64,000 nt of DNA from Muribaculaceae bacterium. GTDB taxonomy: Bacteria; Bacteroidota; Bacteroidia; Bacteroidales; Muribaculaceae. Positions 61,310 through 64,000 of this stretch are shown one piece after another. The DNA is taken from the NCBI GenBank assembly GCA_017557625.1, contig JAFYYG010000042.1, forward strand, positions 114,461 to 178,460, given 5' to 3'. The notes beneath the pieces were generated by a model, which was given only the letters and a program-made list of their open reading frames with translations, was not told the origin of the DNA and searched no databases. The position numbers and the translations under genes are program-made. Position 1 is the stretch's first letter; each line of letters starts with the position of its first letter.

Positions 61310-62260
61310 ATGTTAGCACTAGACAACAAGAAAAAGCTTAAGCGTGAGATACTTGCCTATACGTTGCTCATTGTGGGCAGCGCACTGTTTGCCATTGGCG
61401 ACGTGATGTTTGTCAATCCCTATCTGATGGCGCCTGGAGGCACATACGGCCTCAGTAACGTGTTCAACACCCTGTGGCCGTGGAAAATTTCGTTCTATGC
61501 CATCTGTATGGACATTCCGCTGCTCATTATAGGGACATGGATCTTAGGACCGAAGTTTGGCGTGAAGACGATAATCTCCACTGCACTGATATTTGTCTTC
61601 ACCTTCATCCTTGAGAGTTGGTGGGGTTATAACCCCGTAATCCACGACGGAGAGATAGTGAAACAGACAGGCGCGTCGATGGTGGAGATTCCACACAACG
61701 GCGGTTGGTTCAGCCCCGACTATTTTCTAAACACCGTGGTTGCCGGCATCATCTATGGCTTGGCGATAGGACTCATATTCCGCTCTGGAGCAACTAGCGG
61801 CGGCAGCGACATCATCTCGATGATCCTGCACAAATACACCAAAATCTCGCTCGGAACACTCGTGATGATTGTTGACGGCATCATCACTCTGAGCACCCTC
61901 GTGGCGTTTGGCGACATCCGTCTTCCCATTTACTCGGTAATTATCATCTTCATCGAGGGCAAAGTCATCGACCTCGTGGTTGACGGCATGAAGAGCTACA
62001 AGACCATGTTCATCATCACCGACAATCCCGAGCCCGTGCGCGACTTCATCATCAACAACCTAAAGCGCGGAGGCACATGCATCACAGGTAGCGGACTCTA
62101 CAAAGGCAACGAGCGCAAGATGGTGTATGTCACCCTCGACCGCCACGACATGATAAAACTCCGCTCGGTGCTCTACCGCATCGACCCCAAAGCCTTCGTC
62201 AACATCATGGAAAGCTCCGAAATCCTGGGACAAGGCTTCCGCCGCCTCCCGCAAGAGTGA
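61310..62260 (+). CDS. YitT-family membrane protein
   Basis: A 316-residue protein with about six N-terminal membrane helices (residues 14-225) and a C-terminal DUF2179-type domain (about 235-316) with MFIITDNPEPVRDFIINNL, RGGTCITGSGLYKGNERKMVYVTL and DPKAFVNIMESSEILGQGF. The membrane part has FAIGDVMFVNPYLMAPGG and RSGATSGGSDIISMIL. The family is widespread; transport is presumed but no substrate is agreed. A loop of about 40 residues between helices 3 and 4 is longer than in Bacillus YitT. Confidence 0.88.
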   Translation: MLALDNKKKLKREILAYTLLIVGSALFAIGDVMFVNPYLMAPGGTYGLSNVFNTLWPWKISFYAICMDIPLLIIGTWILGPKFGVKTIISTALIFVFTFILESWWGYNPVIHDGEIVKQTGASMVEIPHNGGWFSPDYFLNTVVAGIIYGLAIGLIFRSGATSGGSDIISMILHKYTKISLGTLVMIVDGIITLSTLVAFGDIRLPIYSVIIIFIEGKVIDLVVDGMKSYKTMFIITDNPEPVRDFIINNLKRGGTCITGSGLYKGNERKMVYVTLDRHDMIKLRSVLYRIDPKAFVNIMESSEILGQGFRRLPQE

Positions 62261-62566
62261 GGCTGCATGAGGCTGCGCAAGATTTCTTTTAAGGTGAGTG
62301 AAAGCAAAGAACAGAAACGATGACATTCTCTTGATTGTTGTCGTTTCTTTTAATCTTGCTTTCCCTTGCAGTCGCGTCGTTCTTCGTCATAGTACTACGA
62401 GACGACAGTCTCGTATGAATCCCGCGATTTTGCGCATCACCATCACAGATAAATAATCATTTTTTCAAAAAAACACAGGTAATCTCTTGCTTTTTGGAAT
62501 AATTATGTTTAAATTTGCCACAAATTATTCAAAAGCATTTATTAACTATTTAAACTTTCTATCATT
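62261..62566. other. 306-base gene-free stretch with two hairpins and a promoter
   Basis: It holds an interrupted inverted repeat (GAAAGCAA 62300-62307 and AGAAACGA 62313-62320, paired with TCGTTTCT 62341-62348 and TTGCTTTC 62356-62363), probably the YitT terminator; a perfect 8-base hairpin TACGAGAC/GTCTCGTA with a 4-base loop (62396-62415); and a promoter-like CTTG (62486-62489), 20 bases, TAAATTTG (62510-62517) for the next gene. No open frame was accepted. Confidence 0.6.
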
Positions 62567-62974
62567 ATGACTTACAAGATTATCGACATCGAGGGTGTGG
62601 GCGAAGTATATGCTCCTAAACTGATTGCAGCAGGCATCAAAGACACCGACGCACTGCTCGAGAAATGCGCAAAACCCGCTGGACGCAAAGCACTTGAGGA
62701 AGAAACCGGCATAAGCGGCAAACTCATCCTAAAATGGACCAATCATGCTGACTTGATGCGAATCAACGGCGTGGGACCACAGTTCAGCGAACTCCTCGAG
62801 GCCGCTGGCGTTGATACAGTGAAAGAGCTACGCAACCGCGTGCCTGCAAACCTCCAGCCAAAACTCGAAGAAGTGAACGCAGCCAAAAACCTCGTTAATC
62901 GTGTGCCAGCACTCGTTGAGGTGGAGAAAATGGTGGCGCAAGCCAAAGAACTGCCCCCAATGATGGAGTATTAA
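62567..62974 (+). CDS. DUF4332 helix-hairpin-helix protein
   Basis: A 135-residue cytoplasmic protein built of helix-hairpin-helix units, matching DUF4332: DIEGVGEVYAPKLIAAGI near residue 8, ADLMRINGVGPQFSELLEAAGV near residue 63, and TVKELRNRVPANLQPKLEEVN near residue 88. Such units bind DNA non-specifically or mediate nucleic-acid contacts. It stands alone with its own promoter and terminator. Role unknown. Confidence 0.88.
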   Translation: MTYKIIDIEGVGEVYAPKLIAAGIKDTDALLEKCAKPAGRKALEEETGISGKLILKWTNHADLMRINGVGPQFSELLEAAGVDTVKELRNRVPANLQPKLEEVNAAKNLVNRVPALVEVEKMVAQAKELPPMMEY

Positions 62975-63000
62975 TCAATATTCACCACCAAAAATAAAGA

Positions 63001-63036
63001 GAGGAAGGACATTTTGCCCTTCCCCTTCTTTTTTAT
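63001..63036 (+). terminator. terminator of the DUF4332 gene
   Basis: GAGGAAGG pairs with CCTTCC (63018-63023) around a short loop, followed by CCTTCTTTTTTATT. Confidence 0.75.
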
Positions 63037-63068
63037 TGTTCTCCAATATAGGCATAAGAAAATATTAT

Positions 63069-63557
63069 TTAGAACATCATGTCGTCGCAGCAAGACTCGC
63101 AATCATAAATCATCTCATCTTGCTCGAGCATCACATCGAGTTCTACCACCTTACTGTCGGGCATGAAATCACTGATGCTAACGTCCTCGTTAATCTCAGT
63201 CTGACTATCGTCAATAAATCCGACAAAAGCACGTTCAAAGCCATACTCAAGCAACTCGAGTGGGTCATCAATAAGTTGCGCAGCCATAAAAGGCACATCA
63301 TTAATGCCCATATCTGAAATATCAGCAACAACTTTCATGTTGAAGATTCCGTCACCGTCATAGTCAGCGAAAGCAATGTCAAACGTGCCGTCGCGGTCAA
63401 TGTCAACTATCTTTACATCTACGTCTCCAATGTTCATGTAACCGGTGATCTCAGTCTGGCCGTCACCGTTGAGGTCGGTTATCTCAATGTCCTGAGAGTA
63501 GAATTCTTCTCTCTCGTTGTCATTCTCATAATTCGATGTTTGATTGTAAGTATCCAT
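63069..63557 (-). CDS. acidic protein with calcium-loop-like repeats and Cys-rich end
   Basis: A 162-residue, very acidic protein without a signal peptide. Three loops resemble the calcium sites of EF-hand or FG-GAP repeats: DLNGDGQTE near residue 28, DIDRDGTFD near residue 52 and DYDGDGIFN near residue 65. The C-terminus is CESCCDDMMF, a possible metal site. The absence of a signal for export is odd for a calcium-repeat protein. I do not recognise the family by name. It has its own promoter (TTTG 63631-63628 and TAAATTTG 63606-63599 on the minus strand, 21 bases apart). Confidence 0.75.
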   Translation of the reverse strand: MDTYNQTSNYENDNEREEFYSQDIEITDLNGDGQTEITGYMNIGDVDVKIVDIDRDGTFDIAFADYDGDGIFNMKVVADISDMGINDVPFMAAQLIDDPLELLEYGFERAFVGFIDDSQTEINEDVSISDFMPDSKVVELDVMLEQDEMIYDCESCCDDMMF

Positions 63558-63598
63558 AACGTTTGTTTTTTATGCGTTAATAATTTATGTTTCTGTTG

Positions 63599-63631
63599 CA
63601 AATTTAATGGAAGCATGCACCGAAATGCAAA
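63599..63631 (-). promoter_or_regulatory. promoter of the acidic calcium-repeat protein gene
   Basis: On the minus strand TTTG (63631-63628), a 21-base spacer and TAAATTTG (63606-63599) match the Bacteroidetes consensus; the ATG is at 63557. Confidence 0.6.
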
Positions 63632-63792
63632 TTTTCATTGCCTTCTATGACAAACTATACCGATTAACTGACGAAATACACCACTTTTTGCAACAAAATG
63701 AAAACAACATTTTTACCACTTTTTTCATAAAAAACAAAAAACACAGCAATACAACTCATTACAAAAATTATTATTGAAAAATACTTAAAAAA

Positions 63793-63824
63793 TTTGCACA
63801 ATTCAAACCAAAGAAGTAATTTTG
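63793..63824 (+). promoter_or_regulatory. promoter of tRNA-Pro
   Basis: TTTG (63793-63796), a 20-base spacer and TAATTTTG (63817-63824) match the Bacteroidetes consensus, 49 bases before the tRNA. Confidence 0.7.
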
Positions 63825-63873
63825 CATCGCTTTTCGAAAAAAGGCACCCTCGTGCCACCTCGAAACAGCAGTT

Positions 63874-63951
63874 CGGGATGTAGCTCAGTCCGGTTAGAGT
63901 ACGCGTCTGGGGGGCGTGGGGTCGCTAGTTCGAATCTAGTCATCCCGACCA
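63874..63951 (+). tRNA. tRNA-Pro, anticodon GGG
   Basis: The full cloverleaf can be drawn: acceptor CGGGATG with CATCCCG (all seven pairs), D-arm GCTC/GAGT, anticodon stem CGCGT/GCGTG with two G-U pairs around the loop CTGGGGG (anticodon GGG at 63909-63911), variable loop GGGTC, T-arm GCTAG/CTAGT with loop TTCGAAT. The discriminator A and an encoded CCA end follow. GGG reads proline codons CCC and CCU. Confidence 0.95.
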
Positions 63952-63955
63952 CTGA

Positions 63956-63990
63956 AAGCCCAAGTGGTTGCACAGCAATCACTTGGGTTT
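63956..63990 (+). terminator. hairpin after tRNA-Pro
   Basis: AAGCCCAAGTG (63956-63966) pairs with CACTTGGGTTT (63980-63990), 13-base loop; only three T close the stem, then A-rich sequence to the window end. Confidence 0.65.
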
Positions 63991-64000
63991 AAAAATAAAG

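Larger units (their letters stand above)
63558..63873. other. 316-base AT-rich stretch between the acidic-protein gene and tRNA-Pro
   Basis: It holds the divergent promoters of its two neighbours and A/T-rich sequence between them. A 64-codon minus frame at 63664-63858 overlaps the tRNA promoter and has no recognisable content. Confidence 0.6.

Noticed and set aside
63664-63858. 64-codon minus frame
   Set aside because: It covers the tRNA promoter in A/T-rich sequence and has no start context or recognisable content.

Overview
The window looks like a chromosomal segment of a gut- or rumen-type Bacteroidales bacterium, most likely Muribaculaceae or Prevotellaceae. This rests on a type IX secretion (T9SS) core locus, secreted proteins ending in dockerin-like repeats, families largely confined to Bacteroidetes (DUF4595, DUF6029, DUF4296, DUF4298, Omp28, BspA-type leucine-rich repeats, a DksA-like protein that has lost its zinc cysteines), a long IspG with an inserted domain, and promoters of the Bacteroides type (TTTG, about 19-21 bases, TAnnTTTG). 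No phage, insertion sequence, CRISPR array or rRNA was seen. Family assignments come from reading motifs, not from database searches.

Layout. 1-4.1 kb (minus): a truncated AMP-binding enzyme coupled to a short-chain dehydrogenase, a secreted sulfatase-modifying-factor-like protein, and a membrane-anchored metallophosphoesterase. 4.2-15.1 kb (mostly plus): nitroreductase-like lipoprotein, peptidase-M15-like lipoprotein, HAD phosphatase, aroB, MATE exporter, tRNA-dihydrouridine synthase, rpoN, a PAP2-like membrane protein and ispG. 15.2-23.5 kb (plus): a membrane protein with a fresh internal duplication, a CotH/dockerin protein, a PorE-like T9SS lipoprotein, ribE, a YfcE-type phosphodiesterase, two small lipoproteins and menA. 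23.6-34.8 kb (minus): a BspA-type protein, then the T9SS genes gldN, gldM, gldL, gldK, porP and porT, an acyltransferase and a glycosyltransferase. 35.1-41.8 kb (minus): an envelope thiol-redox set (TlpA-like, DUF6029, Omp28-like, overlapping by ATGA) and two large secreted dockerin proteins, probably T9SS cargo. 42-48.5 kb (minus): a protein kinase fused to a formylglycine-generating-enzyme-like sensor, argB, a GxxExxY protein, prfB with a programmed +1 frameshift, and a long-chain acyl-CoA ligase. 48.8-54.5 kb (plus): msrA, then an accessory-looking secreted set (two-lobed aspartyl protease with PDZ, class A beta-lactamase, and a paralogue of the protease's N-terminal region), a P-loop kinase flanked by a short direct repeat, and a membrane protein. 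54.5-64 kb (mostly plus): ileS, DksA-like, lspA, DUF4296 lipoprotein, small conserved proteins, YitT-like protein, helix-hairpin-helix protein, an acidic calcium-repeat protein (minus) and tRNA-Pro(GGG).

How it fits together. Lipoprotein processing (lspA), the T9SS motor (gldL/gldM), the outer-membrane ring and adaptors (gldK, gldN, porP, porE-like, porT) and likely cargo with disulfide-rich or calcium-binding repeats lie within about 45 kb, which suggests an envelope-biogenesis neighbourhood mixed with housekeeping genes.

The signal least explained by known features is a set of about sixteen intergenic blocks. Each is built from imperfect copies of a 6-14-base word, the words differ from site to site, and the same word families recur tens of kilobases apart, almost always within about 100 bases of a start or stop codon.
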